Origin: Antedon mediterranea
Lineage: Eukaryota; Echinodermata; Crinoidea; Comatulida; Antedonidae
DNA: 60,000 nt
Direction: 5' to 3'
Assembly (NCBI RefSeq): GCF_964355755.1
Contig: NC_092673.1
Coordinates: 4,285,001 to 4,345,000 of the forward strand
Below are positions 13,401 through 28,400 of the stretch, piece after piece; position 1 is the stretch's first letter; each line of letters starts with the position of its first letter. Below the pieces are notes generated by a model, which saw nothing but the letters and a program-made list of their open reading frames with translations, searched no databases and was not told the DNA's origin. The position numbers and the translations under genes were made by a program.

Positions 13401-16400
13401 TTAAAATCACAAAATCTATTCTATTTAGTAGGTATTCCTTAATGTGCCTGTTATGCTTTAATGTATAAAAGGCAACCTAGACAGATAACCTAGCACCAAA
13501 CACTGCACATAATACATTTAACATCTTTAATTAGGCTTGACAGAAGCTCTGGAGACATTGCAATTCCTCATTTTATACTGCCATTATAAAGGGATTAATT
13601 TTCCATTTTAGTGGCAATAGAGAAAACCAATTAGACAGTATATCCACTGTTTTAAAGTATTTTCTTTTAGCTTATAAAATGTATTTTTATGTTTGTGGAC
13701 AAGGTAAACAAACACTCATTTAAATTAACCATGCCCTTTTAATCCTTTGACCTAATGCTTTATGTGTTGTACCTCTCCACTTATCAATGAAGTAAACAGT
13801 GTTCCTTAAACAACATATCCACTTGTCTATTGTTTAGTAACACCTGTAATAGGTAGATAAATCCAATGTATTCTGAAATCAATGTTCTGGACACTTTGAA
13901 GACGGCCTTTGAGTCGAGACTCAAACACAAAAGTTATGCTTGTTGTCCTTTAATCATTAACATTCTAAGGTGTGTTTGTTGTTGGGATCTAGTAATCCTT
14001 CTTTAATCTCATGGAATATGTGGTTACTACCTCTTCATCAAACCTCAGGTGTGCGCACCTTTATTCTTTTACCAGAGCAATTGTTTGACTGCTCATTGAT
14101 GAAAATGAGGATAAAACAACTCCAGGTGCAATATGATGAATGTACACAAGCATAAATAAATACAATCAGTAGGATTAAATCTACACAAAAAGTTATTTAA
14201 GTTCTGTTTACACTATCAAACTTTATGTGACAAAAAAGTGTGATGAGCCAAAATATGGTCTGTTTTATAGTGATAACAAACACAATATTTGGATGCTTAT
14301 TGTTTAAATTTACATGCCAATTGAGTATAATGAATGATTCTCTAGTTTTATCATTGGATATTTTAATAGCAATATGAACCTTGTTATCTATGCATAATAA
14401 AGTGTACACACATTAAACACATTAAAATAATAATTCATAAATAGGTCAACATTATTTTTGAAATACCTAGAAAATGTAACTGAATTTCAATGACAAGTTC
14501 TGAAGTTTCAAGGTCAGGAAAGTATAATTACATTACAAGATAAAGACAAGATCAAAAATAGAATGACAATCAAACAAAAAGCCACATTTATAATGAAGGC
14601 CAACAGGAGACAAACTGGAGTCACTACTAATGTATAATGTAACAAACTTACTAAATTCTGCGAGTGTAATTTTCTAAATTACTATGATATCTAAAAATAA
14701 CAACTAATAACTTGTAGAAAAGAGCAGGGGTCTATATAATTATTCAAACAACTGTATAAAACATCTGGGGCGCCCACAGTGATGTACTTTGTCAATTGTT
14801 AGCCACCCGTATTGGTCTTAGAAGGAGTCGACGCATCAGCACAGTGGGGACGACAATAGTTCAAAGCATTCCAAATCAAACAAATTCTTTTCCAGATTCT
14901 GATTGGATAAATTTATCGCAGTATGAATTTGTATCATTGGGATTTTGGATAAACATAAATTTAAAACATGTGTGAATGGGTTATATAAAAGTTGAGGTAG
15001 TAACTAGTGTGACGTAGGCCTACTGTACCTACTTTGATTTTATGCCTAAAATAATTGGTTCCATTTGTGTTGTGTTGCTATTAAATGGATGATGACACAA
15101 CCCCTCTTGAAAAACTCAGTTTTAAGACCCTCGGAAAGAAAGACATTGTATTGTTAGCTTTGAGTATGAACTTAAAATGTCTGTCCCAGATTCAGAGTAC
15201 ATTCTTCTTTTCTGTCAATTGTAAAATTTGAACTTTCAATATTAATTAAATTCAAAATTTATATTTCAGTATGACATGTGAAAATGTTTGAGTTTCAATT
15301 GTTAAATCAATGATCTTCTAAAACTTTGAACAACAGTATTATAATATACCTGCATTATAATACTTTTTATATCTCTAGGCAATTCTCATCTTCTTAATTG
15401 ATATTCCAACAACTATATTTCCGTCATTTTCTGATTGGTTGAGGAAAAATTAAACACAAAATAACATAACTGTTTCTTAATGTCTATATTTTTTCCAACA
15501 AAATATCTTGATGATTGATAAATTTGGAAAAAAGTATATCAAATAATTACGACCTATCAACCCTTCCCATAACCCCTCACTAGAGGTCACATTGCAGCCA
15601 TACAGACCCACTTCTTTTAAGAGTCAATGCTTGTTAGACTTGCCCCTAGGGAAACTATACAGCAACTTTACAACATTTGACATATGAAATATTTCTATGA
15701 ATGTGGAACATGACTTAAACGAAAGTTTTTTAGGTAAAAATATAAATCATTTATGGAAAAAAATCCCTAATGCAGGTTCTCTTTTTCAGTTTTTACCATC
15801 TACCTAAATTAAGAGGCATGCAGGTTTTATCTAAAAATCAAGAGGGCAAGACTACCTTTCAAAAATTATTTTTTAGTTTTACATGGACACTTACTATTAC
15901 AATCATTTAACAAACTCAACTACAAAAGAGTTTTGTTAAGTTTTAATACTTTATATTACTGTTTTTTACAATCACAGAATCAACAGGTTTTCTATTTTTG
16001 GTTTTCTTACTAATATAACAATTACGCAATTATTACAAAGAATCGCTTTAGAAATTGGTTAGCCCTAGTGAGCGGTTAATAAGTGCCAGGTGCCTGCCAC
16101 CAATTTTACATCTGTAGCGTATATTGTGACGGGATTCTATTGAGTCAAAGTTGACCAAATTAGACAAATTTGCACGCGATACAACAACGAGAATATGTTT
16201 GTTATCCGGTACAGTATAAACAAACATTAATTAAGATCAGCAGTTATTTAATTTGTAAATACCGTTTTCATTGGACTGTGTTTTAGCGTCAGTGGGGATC
16301 TAGAGTAATTAGCACTAATTGACTGTTAATCATCAAAATTCAAATTGGTTTCAAAATCATTTTCACAGTTGGACATCAATAGAAATGTGTTTCAATTTAT

Positions 16401-19400
16401 GTATGGTAGTTCATGGTAATTTTTTTTCTTCAAAATTTATTTACACTTTACGTTAAAACCTTAGGGGTATTTAAACAATACAGGTAGGAGGTCGCTCAGA
16501 TCTGTAACATCCACGCCATCTTAATTTATCATTAGCTGAAAAGAGGCACACAATAACAAGATGAACCATCAAAGGCCTCTAAATCTTACAGTCAAAACAT
16601 ACAACTTTTATATACTAGTACATCACAGCCACTGTTCATAACTGAGGCATCTGGGGGACAATTCTTTGGTTGCCCAGTATAAATAAATAATAACAAACAA
16701 ATAACAAACATCCCAGATAGAACATCTTTATCAGTGCTTCTATGAATACATAACTTTCCACAAGAAATGCTAGCAGACCAGACACAGTACGATTTTAATT
16801 TGATAAAGATAAGTTGATTTGGTACCCTAAACAATTTGCATTGAGACGAAGTATTGCTCATCACCACTTTCTCTCTCTTTATAAAAGTTACAGCAGATAA
16901 AAATAAAGATTTGACCAAACTTTGAGCAGAATTCCTCTTATCTTTACAAACCAGTCAAGTTCTATCACTTTATACCACATCTATTGCTTGTTTCTTTGCT
17001 AGAAATGTATCATAAACACACATTTCTTTACAATAACCCTTGAGTTATTTCAGTTTAGGAAGTTGTTTTTATTTGAAAAGATTTTTTAAAACAGCTGAAT
17101 GAATTTACTGCAATGATAAAACCAATCAAACTGCAAACATCCCTGAATTGTCACACACAAGTGTTGCAAAATCAGTAATGTCATGACATACATTAAAATA
17201 TCTTATGATTTATAATGTCTACATGTCTTCTCTATAAAAAAATCTATTTCCTAGATTTGTGAACAAATATTAATAGATCTATCTACAGATGCTGAGAAAG
17301 GAGATTTAATAACTGATAGAAAATTAATACATCTACATCTAAACAAAATTTGTAAATTTTATTCATGTAAACTTATGGGGTCATTCTTTAAATTTTTATA
17401 TTATCTCAAATATATACGGCTTTTGGATTGGTCATTGCATCGAAATATTCACAAATTTAACAGGTTGGCCTATATATGATCACAATTCTAAGAACGAATA
17501 GAATAAAGCTCTGTCTACACTATTAAACTAGTTTGACAAAAAAGTGTGATGTGCCCAAATATGGTAGTGATGTGCCCAAATATGGTAATGATGTGCCCAA
17601 ATATGGTAGTGATGTGCCCAAATATGGTAGTGATGTGCCCAAATATGGTAGTGATGTGCCCAAATATGGTATTAATATGACATCATCATGTCCATATATG
17701 GTCACATTACATTTGATAGCGTTGACAGAGCTTTAGGATTTGTACTTGTTGGAAAGAGGCTACTGTAAATGTTCTAAATTTTAACATTTTACAGTGCACC
17801 ACTAAAAAACTTAGGTACCATCACCCTTCAAACATAGTGATTGTAAAACAGGATTGATTTAATGAATAGGAACTCATTTTTCAGTGTAATTAGCATATTT
17901 AAAAGGAGTTGACGAAAGGGCTTTTTTTTAAACGTGATTCGTTCGACTCCCACAAACATTAAGTTTTATTCCTGACTAGTTGTACTATGCAGTTGACATC
18001 TACAACACTTGACAATGGTTCACATGTTTTGAACAATCAAAATACAGGAATGTTATGACACAAATAAAGGTGAAATCTGTTAACATTTCAAATGAAATGT
18101 CTCATGAAGTAATTCAAATATTGGAATTTCAATGTCCATCAGGAGAATGATGCGTCACTATACCAGCTGCTTTACTACATCAGTACCTACACAGAGGTAC
18201 GGTACCCGAAATTGACATAACCTCATCATATCAGACATGACAAAATCTGTTTTTACAAATTACAAGAGCTGACCAACTAGATACACTTCGGAGCAATCTA
18301 ATGGGCACAGGAGTGACCAATTGACCTCGACTTTGACAATAAAAAAAATCTATGGGGCTTCTAAAACATCATGTAGTCAGAGTTTAACTTGTTATTGGAA
18401 CCAATCCCAATTGATGGTCTATTTTAAGACTGGCTGATCCCAATTAAATTCTACATCTGTAATTAGATAATCTAATTAATCAACATATTTTAAATTATTC
18501 AAACGCTCTCCAGCGCTTTTGCTAACAACAGAACTAGGTATGTATAGAATTGTAGCACAGTTTTCACATTGTGGCTGCTGTATTTGTTTTTCCAAGGTCT
18601 TGGGGTTATTTTCCAATGTAAATATCCGTTAAATATTCAATACTTGGTTTAAAGAGTTGATAGTATAGTGTCAGGAAAAATAACCATTAGTGAGATGAGC
18701 TTTATACTGTAATGTATTTGTACTGAAGCTATAACTTGAGATCAAACCAGTCCTATATTCTGACCCAATAGCAATTTGGAGAGAGACATCATAAATTCTA
18801 AAAACTAATATTTTATTTTGTGGCTATTAACACTTTTGGACCACCCTTGATTTTTTATTTTACAAGTCAACCAATAAGCTTGCATTGTCATCAATTAATT
18901 AAATCAATCAAATTACACTTAATTATTTCAGTGACCTTAAGATGATTAAATTAACTAAAAATGATACCGATACTTCTGATAATCATTATATAGCGTGAGA
19001 GAAGGTCAAAAGTGTACTAAGAAGTCCACTGCTACCACAGATACTGATTCCTAATCTTCCTGTGAAAATTCACCATATGTCATAGGGTGAAATTTAGACA
19101 CCTTCTTGGCAATAAAATGCGGGCCAGAAATTGTCACAGCACTGTTGATTTCAGGTTATCTATAGTGACAATCTTACTAGATAATTCAGTCACTTAAAAC
19201 TGTACTTCCATAATTTAATTATCTATAAAAACTAACATCTTGGAATATTATCAGGGGAAATAATTTGGAGCGATAGTTCCTTGAGTGCTGAAGTTTGGTC
19301 AGAGTGATGACAACTGAAAGTCCGGTGATCGTGTATGATAGTTTGAATTATGGAGATATTAGAAGACAAACTAATTTATTAATGCGGACAGAAAAATAAT

Positions 19401-22400
19401 TAAATATTCAGGGTTTTTTTTTGTGTAAAAACATTTCAAAATGTCAACTTATTGATAAAATCAACAAAAGAAAACTATATGAAACGAGAACGCATAAAAA
19501 TACAGTATCTTTTTTATAAATACTCAAATTTATATGCAAATCAGATTAAATGGGAATTAAAATTCCATGACTATAGTGACCAAGTGTTCGAGCTAAAATC
19601 CTAAATTATTTAGTACAATCTAGAATAGAATTGTTTTATCATGGTTAGGATAAAACTTCTTTAATCCTCTTACACAGGACATATAGGGCACTTTGTATTT
19701 TATTTCTGTGTGTAGTAAAATAACCTTGCTGTTATATTTTAAATAAAATATAGTTTTATACTTTGACGAACTTGTATTCAATTTAACAAACAGACTTTGC
19801 TGTGTTGACTATCAGTTCCTACTATCAAATTAAATAATCTTAAAGTGTCCGTAATTCAATAAAGACCCTGAACTAACAAACCGCCCTTCAATTGGTGCTT
19901 AATTTCACACGATTTTTTCATCGCCGAGGTTAAAAACAAAATTTGCTTTTCAGGAATGACAAAAAATAACTACTGAAAAATGTTTATCTCTTACCCTAAG
20001 GAAAAAAGACAGAGCTAGTATGCATATTGAGGCTAGGTCTCTAAGCTAGTACGTTGAGGCCACGTTCTCTGCCATGCTCAAACCTACAACTTTAGGCTAA
20101 AAACATTGAATTATTGTTTTTATTTATTTTAGCGAAATTAGCTTTTGAAAAATAAAATAAACTAAACACAGATCGGAAAAATGAATGACAGTTTTGATAA
20201 ATAAATATTGGCTAGATTTACATTTTAATTGTAACTAAACAAACTTGGGAGTACAACACACCCAAATTAAAACATACCGGTACTTAATTATTAATTAGTA
20301 AGTATCAATAATAAAGACAGTATCAAATTTAAAACTTTTTATATGAATTTTAAGCAATTATATAAATATTATAAAACTATACCATTATTACACAAAATAA
20401 TCAAACTTAATGTGACAAAAAATGTTATGCTCCATATATGAACATGATGATGTCATCACTACCATATTTGGGTACATCGCTACCAAATTTGGGCACATAA
20501 CACTTTTCTTCTGTCTACACTATCAAACTAGTTTGACAGTGTAGACAGGGCATTAACAGGTTGAATTCATACATTTCTTGGACGGTAAGTTTGGACAACG
20601 TGACTCATGTGCAATAGCGTTCAGATATAGGTCTATAATTATCTAGTTGGGCATTTTCCCACACGATTGTCAGGCTAGATCTAAGGTCTTCCTTTGCCAA
20701 GGGCAGTAGTAAAAGGGTGAAAAGCAGGTTCATGCTGGCACATAGCAAAAACAGATTAATTCAAAGATAAATACTGAAATGCATGAATTGTGGTTATACA
20801 TTCCAATAATGTTTACTCAACATTACTGTCTTGTTTGACTTTGGTTAATTATTCTATGAGTAAAAATTCCAAATGTTGTTTTTTTCTTTAGAAATCAGAA
20901 CATGTAATTCCAGGTTTAATTCATTCAACAGGTGTAAATCACTCACTTGCTTTATGATCTCCATAGTTGGCATTTTAAAACATGGAAAAGACATAACTTT
21001 GATGGTTAATTATTCATGCTTTCTCGGAACATGTTCCTCTATGTTTAATTCTGGGTATTTCCTTACATTTAACAGGTGATGGGTGTAACCCTCAGAAACA
21101 CCTTTGCATTTCCAAACATGGAAAGGAAAAAAGGTGTGCATGTTGTCTTCGGTGAACAGATTGCTAAGACAGGAAAACGACAGTTATCAATGTAACCTAC
21201 ATAATGAATATTTTTGTCCCCTTTCCTGGATCGATTCGCAAAGGTTTCACAATCGAACACCCGCGGGTACCCAAATTACGCGCAATGAAATTTTGTATAG
21301 AATGTACGTACGTATTTCATTATGTAGCTATCTTACAGGTTTCACTTTGGCTCATTTTATTCAATAACTATGAAGAGGTATAACATGGTATTGGTTATTT
21401 TGTTTTCCCACTAGAGGGCTATGATCAAGAGACCACATACATCTTCCGGCTACTGGGTTTTACATTGGCTTCTGTATTCCATCATATTATCGCAATAAAA
21501 TAACAATAAACAAATAATACACAAATAATTTCTATTTTCTCTATACTTATTAATAATTCAAAATCGTTTATATACAGGGTTACTGTTCTACGATTATTTT
21601 TTAATATAAATACGTTACATTTATTTGTAATAATCATTAAAACTTGAACATATTAAAATCGTGCTAAACATGTTTACATGTACGCACTAACACCTTCAGT
21701 TATTACTTTCTCTTTTACTTATTGGTTCCATAGGTACAAGCCATCCGGTATAAAAATAAACAATAATGAATGTTGTGCCAACTGTTTACACAACAATGTC
21801 AACTCTTTAGCAATGTGACATTTTAATAGAATATTTTCAAGTCTGCAAAAAGGTGTAGGAAATAGTACTATAATCTACACGTAACAAATATTTACCTGTC
21901 GTAAAATTTACAATTTAATACAAATATTGACAATTAATTGCTTCAATTGATATTTTTAAAGAATGCGATTGAGATATTTTAAATTCATTTGTCTGGCCGA
22001 AATATTTGAATTTTTTGCCTAAGGGTTCACAGATGCCCATGGACCAGGTGGCAATATTTGAGGTCAAACTCGAAGTGACCGAAAACCGCAAACAAATACG
22101 CAGCCTCTGATCCACATACTGTACATTTCAGTATGTTTATATCTACACATATCACAACCACTGTCTGGCACAGCCAGCCTAAGAGTCTGAGTTGAATTAT
22201 GTGGAGTTATCATCATCTCTAACGTAATCAAAATCACTAATCATCATGATCAATCTTTTGCCCCTCAGGCCCCAATTGTGGTTTTATTACCAGAGACTTA
22301 CTTCCCTGCTGACTTGTTGATTTAGAAAAATATTTGGGAAAGTGTCATCCTTAATCAATGGTTTTTTTTATAGACCGATTTATTCAACTAGCACCGTTTA

Positions 22401-25400
22401 AGAAGTAAAATGCCATAGTTATTTTAATCAAGAATAACTTTGTATATTTACTAAATTACTATGCAAATTTAGGGGAATCTGTATAAATTATAATTCTAAT
22501 GATTTAAAATATTTGAAAGAAAAGATGAAATAAAATTATATTTTACCTCAAATTAAAAAAAATCAATAAACAACTACAGACCTGCATACAATTATTATTT
22601 CTATGATGATTGACAAAATACAATTTTTTTTAGGACAACAACATTGTAATCTTTGATTTTACCTTTTTAAGTTTAACCATACAATTTTTTCTGAAAAAAA
22701 TCTTAACATAACATACACCTGTTGTATGCTTTAAAAGAAAAAAAAATTGGCAATTCATGACATTTTGAAAAATGACAATGACGGGCGGAATGATGACGTT
22801 GACGGGTTTTTCTCTAATTGCGCTACACTCTCATTTCCTTTTAGTTGTGTTTTCACACGTACATACATTGATTTGAATTCCCCAGTGATTTCAACAATTA
22901 TCGTGTACTGATTACCGCACCAATGTTTGTTGAGTTCACATTATATCGGTGAAAAAGTCGGAATACCGTGCTTGGTGCTGGGTAGAATGATGATTTAGCA
23001 TCTATAGGTTTAAGAATAAACCTGCTTTGAGTTTAGAGTACAGGTTCAAGCTTATGTTAATTGACGTGTTTGTTTAATTTTAAATGAGATGGGCTTTTAG
23101 GGCGGACAGCTGTCTGTTAAAATACTTGCTTAATTATTTCGTCTAATTTATCTTAGAAAAGAAATTTACCCAAACGGCTGGGGATAGTTACTTGTGGCAT
23201 CCTGGCTGTAATATCATACAGCAATTCTTTCTAGTCATCAGAATACCTCTTGCAAAGATGTCTAATTTCTAAAACTCTGTCTACACTATGTGACACAACA
23301 ATGTGATATGCCCATATATTTTTATTTTTTATTTTTATTTTATTCAATCGAAACCAACAGCGATAATTACCGCCACTAACAGGTTTGATACAAACAAAGC
23401 CAGGAGAGTTTAAAGCACCTTGATTGGTCCTGACATTGATCAAGGGCTTCTCTCGTCCAGTGCCCACCTTGACCAGAGGTCTGAGGCAGATACTAGATGC
23501 AGGGGCTGCCATAAGAGTCAGCAGTGCTGATTTCAAATGCCTAACGGGACCCCAGCTCCGTATACAGCACCCGCTATTCCCAGATGGTCTCCCATCCAAG
23601 CTCTAACCAGGCCCAACGTTGCTTAACTTCGGTGATCTGACGAGAACCGGTGTTTCAACGTGGTAAAGCCGTACAACATAACATAATGATGGCATATCAC
23701 TACCATATTTGAGAATATAACTTCCATATTTGGGTACATCATACCTTATTTGTCAAATAGTTTGATAGTGTAGACAGAGTGTGCAAGACATCAATTTGTG
23801 AATGTTACTATTCAGGTGTTTTTGCCATAAAATAAGCATATTTCTATATCAACTCATTTTTTTTTTGGTAGGTCTATAATCCATTGCCCAGAACCAGACC
23901 TAACCCCTTTCTTTCTAAGAATAATTGTCTCTGTGGTCCAGATGTTTGGCAGGAGCCACCCACATTGATGTTTGGGTCGTTACAAGATGAGATAACTTCT
24001 AAAACCTCAAGGACAAGTGATCAACTAAAATTACAGGAATTTTTTTTTTCACACATAAACTATATTACTATTATAAATTAAAATGAAAATATGTATGTTA
24101 CCATATCATTTTAAAATTTCAAACAAGATAATATTTTGCTTTTTGGGAATCTTCATTTTTCATATGTAGTACAGTAGATTCAAAACAAATAATCTTAATA
24201 TTATGCGGCTATAATAAATAAACATATTATGTAAGAAGTAAACAATTAATTTGCAAATGTAAACAAATGTGTTAAGCCTCTTTTATCCCAAGAAATTTAA
24301 ACCTAATTATTTACTAATAATCATTAAATGCAAAACATCACTCAACACTAACCAGGTGGTACCTTTAGCACTCTTGCTTGCCTCCAAATGAATACAATGT
24401 ATAACAAAAGGTAAGGTATTAATAGCCCTGTAAGGCAGATAATCTCTGATTAAAGTGCCCTACCAATTAACCGTTCACAGGTGTGTATATAAATGTATAG
24501 TGTTCTGAACTCTCTTTAAATACCTCTTAAACTTATAATGCTTAATAAATATAAATTAGGTGATAGTATCGTAAACAACGAAAGCAGAAAATTGGAGTAA
24601 TAAATGTCGAGAAACTCCATGATAATTTCCTTATATTCTTCGTCTTAGAACAGAAAACAAAATATGAAGTAATATTAAAACATGGAAGGTAGTCAGTATC
24701 TATTCCTTTAATCTTAACAGACCCTAATTATCACAAAGCACTGTGTCTATACTAGCCAATACAAATGAACAATCCTTGGACATTGATAGCAAAATAAAAG
24801 AGCAGAGAATATAGGCAATTATTCAAACAAACGATTAAGAAAATCAATATTTGCATTATCAATTTACCAATGTCTTTATTTTTTAAATGACATAGAATCA
24901 ATAATCAATATAAATCGAAATCTGGAAGGAGTCTAAAAGTTTTTCTTTTCATATGAATCAAATTTATTTCAGAGTAAAAAAATACTTATATGTTTACTAC
25001 TTCTCTTCATTATTTAAAAAAAGGTTTTAACAAAGTGTGTTTTGTAGATGTTCAAAAAGTTATAATTTAACAAGTTGTAAGTACGGTATGTGTATTAAAT
25101 ATCTACTAGTTTTCTAAAAAACATTTTACTGTTATTTTAAACTATAATTTTAACACAATGCTAAGAAAAACAGCAATTTCTTAAATTTCAATGAAGGAGT
25201 ACTTAAATAGTTTAATCCTACAAAGTTAAACAATTTGGTTCCTGATATGTTTTCATAAGTGTATGACAGGAATGCAACCTTTTCATACAACAATGTTAAT
25301 TGTTGATTCCTCTCACTTGAATAAGCTTTGAAATAATTCTATTTTTTTATGCCATTTACAGCGCTAAGCCTGCGACCAGTTATAGCAAATAGTGTTTTGT

Positions 25401-28400
25401 ATTTCAATGGCGCACTCACTTTTATTTTAGAACTGGGCTTCATTTTGTCTGTCATTTTCAATTGAAAAAGTTTGTTATGACAAAATTCAAAGGATGAAAA
25501 CCTCTGTCAAAACTACAGCTCACATTACATAAATTGACACATTTTACATGCTGAATAATAAAAGCATTGTACGTTTTATTTGCGACAAAGTTTTTGATAT
25601 AATTGACATGACAATTAATAAACAATCATAATTTAATTAATTAGAACCGTTATTGATGTTATCAATAACATTTAGAAGGATTTACCGGTAATACATTTTG
25701 ATAGAGTGGTTTGTTAAAGACGGGAAAGAGATACGTAGGAGATATTGTTTTAAAAAACAGACATAGCATAACATGTGGGTACTGCTATCTCTCCATATTC
25801 CTTTGAAATTTAAAATTCTAATTATTAAATCATCAGCTATGTAGGTTTATGGTAATTGGTAAACTCTATGCACTATAGCTACTGAATAACAAAATGTATT
25901 ATGACTTGCTGAGGTATGACACAAACCATTAAAATCCACACCACAATATTCAATAAAACTGACAACGAAAAATTGGAAGAAGATCCAATAATCAAGTCAT
26001 TTGGGTGAACAAGTAGACTGGAACGGCAGTTTTTCTAATGATCATCAAAATAATAATAGGGCCTATACAATGTTCTGAACCATTTTGCTTCTACGAGAAA
26101 AATTACTGATGCTTGTCGGTGTTCTTTTATAAATATGTTGAGGAATTCTTGCGAGATCCGACGTGTGACGGTATTGTGGCAGATTAGCTGAATAAAGCAG
26201 TATAATAGGTTTAATTTATCATATTACGTATAGAAGTTAATCCTAGCAGGAAGTCTATAGGTCATTTGTGATGGTGCAAGTTCATTCCACAACTTTTGTC
26301 AATTTCTTTACAACTTAAATTTGAAATGTGGGTTTAAATTTAACCACAATATAATACTAGTAAGAATTCAGGGTATAATTATATTGTTGGTATATTTATT
26401 CAACCATAGCCTCAACTTTAGAGGCAAATTACACTATGCAGAGATTAGCTAACAATTTGATTAATTACTGACGTAAATTCTCACTGTTCCATAAAATATG
26501 TAGTGAACGGAATAGTAGCTAATGTACTGTACTAAATTAAAAATAATCTTTCCTATTTTATTTTTTCCTATCTTTTATTTTTTTATACAAAAACAGAGTT
26601 TTCAAATTTTATTTTACTTTACTTTCTAATAAAGTACAATGATCTAGAAATCGAAGCATGACTTGAGAAACAAGGTCTATGGACCAAATTGAACAAATAT
26701 CTCAGTACGAATATGACATGATCTAAAAGTGCCCAAATGGTTTAAATTCAGTCAATTGAAAGCTGTGATGCATATCAATGATCATGATAGCTGAATTAAT
26801 TATGTTTTTAAAAAATATGAAAACTATACAGTACTTGTAAATACACACAAACTGTACTTTTGATCTAGTTTAAAACAATGATGTATACAAATATTAAATG
26901 TACTTAAATGTAAAATGAAAGTCAATAAAGATAATGGGAAGCTATAACACGTGATAGTATGTGATATTTGTAAATATTATATTATAGTGCAAATGTACTT
27001 TACTGGTATACTGGTATGTACTATACTTGTTTGGGTTTATCCTGATTTTCATCCAAAAGGGTCTAGGTTCTGAAACTACATTTTGGTTATACTAGCACAT
27101 CCCCCAAACAAATTTTGTATTAAACGAAAGAGAAGGGGAGGGGTGGAGTGGGTAGGGGACATTTTCATAAAAGATAAACCAACAAATAAATGAGAAATCA
27201 TCTGAAAAGATTGCATGGAGATAATATATGCGCTAAGAGTAACACAACACATAGATAGATTAAACCATTCGTATTGAATTCAATCAAACAAGATGTTTTT
27301 GCGTAATTCTTCTTCCAGCAAACAATTCAAACTTCTCGGTTTTCCTGTTTTTGTCAAATTCTTCAACAATTACAACCTAATTCAATCTGTCAAAACTATT
27401 TAACATATTGTTACTTATTTTGATTTTGTAACAATGCAGTTCAGATTTACAATTATTTTTTCAAAACGTGCATGAAAATAAAAACATGGTCATGTAATCA
27501 ATGTTAAAAATCAAGACAGAAAAACCGCAAGAATTGGTGTCAAAATTCCAACTGTGAGGCTAGCTACTTTACACCTTGATGGTTTACACATGGATGGGAG
27601 GCCAGCCCAATTAGCGCCATCTCAATCAGAAACAGAGTTTGATAACAAACAAACATTTCATAGAAAGTTGTTGCTCAAATCTTATAATTTGATTGGTTAA
27701 TTTTGTATCGGAAGATGTTCCATATCAGTGCTAGTTAACGAAATTTAAAAAAAAAAAAATTTTTCTTTCATGGAATATGCCTCGTTAAATAGAACAATCA
27801 ATATTTTAACTCATGAAATATCCTCACCATTCAACTAATAAATATTCACTATTGTATACTGTATCAATCCTCTTCTGTAAATAAGATATTCTTATTTTAA
27901 TCTATTTCATTTTCTTTTTTCAAATTGAAAATCCACCTATATATTAAATTATGAAAAATCTCTTTTTAAATCAAAATGCAACAAGGCTAAAAATATAACT
28001 TGGAATGAAATTGAAATTGTATCTTTTAAAGAAACCAGCCAGTTGTCTAAACAAATATGTTTATAATGGTATATTCGGCAGTTAATATTTAAAGAATAAA
28101 AGATGATCCACTGTGAAAGGGTAATGAAACACCTTATCATATTCTAGACAATCAGGTAAGATTTCTATCAATGAATAAATCTAACAGACAATCCGCATGA
28201 TACCACCATTTTTACTAACTCCAATTTATAGGGGCCAACCTGGCAGGAAATTCAATAATAGCACAATATCTAAGACCTAAGCCTAGTTTTGGGCTGTGTA
28301 CAGTCCCCGAAGGCCTGACATAAAACACAGACAATTTTACAATGGGCACTCCTCGATCATTCCTCCCTGATTATACACACACACACTTTCATTTTCAAAG

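Noticed and set aside
16592-16918. 108-codon minus-strand frame
   Set aside because: Begins in plain sequence and ends within a SINE fragment; about this many long frames are expected by chance.
17523-17736. Repeat proteins (DVPKYGS / LPYLGTS) on both strands
   Set aside because: They are translations of a 21-bp tandem array inside a MITE.
22140-22200. Another SINE fragment (ACATATCACAACCACTGTCT)
   Set aside because: Similarity to the SINE body near 5945 is too short and diverged to support.
23231-23599. 122-codon minus-strand frame
   Set aside because: Spans the 5S-derived SINE body and part of the MITE; no splice or domain support.
23560-23675. Functional 5S rRNA gene
   Set aside because: Multiple differences from 5S, no T-run terminator directly behind it, and it is fused to a non-5S body and A-rich tail.
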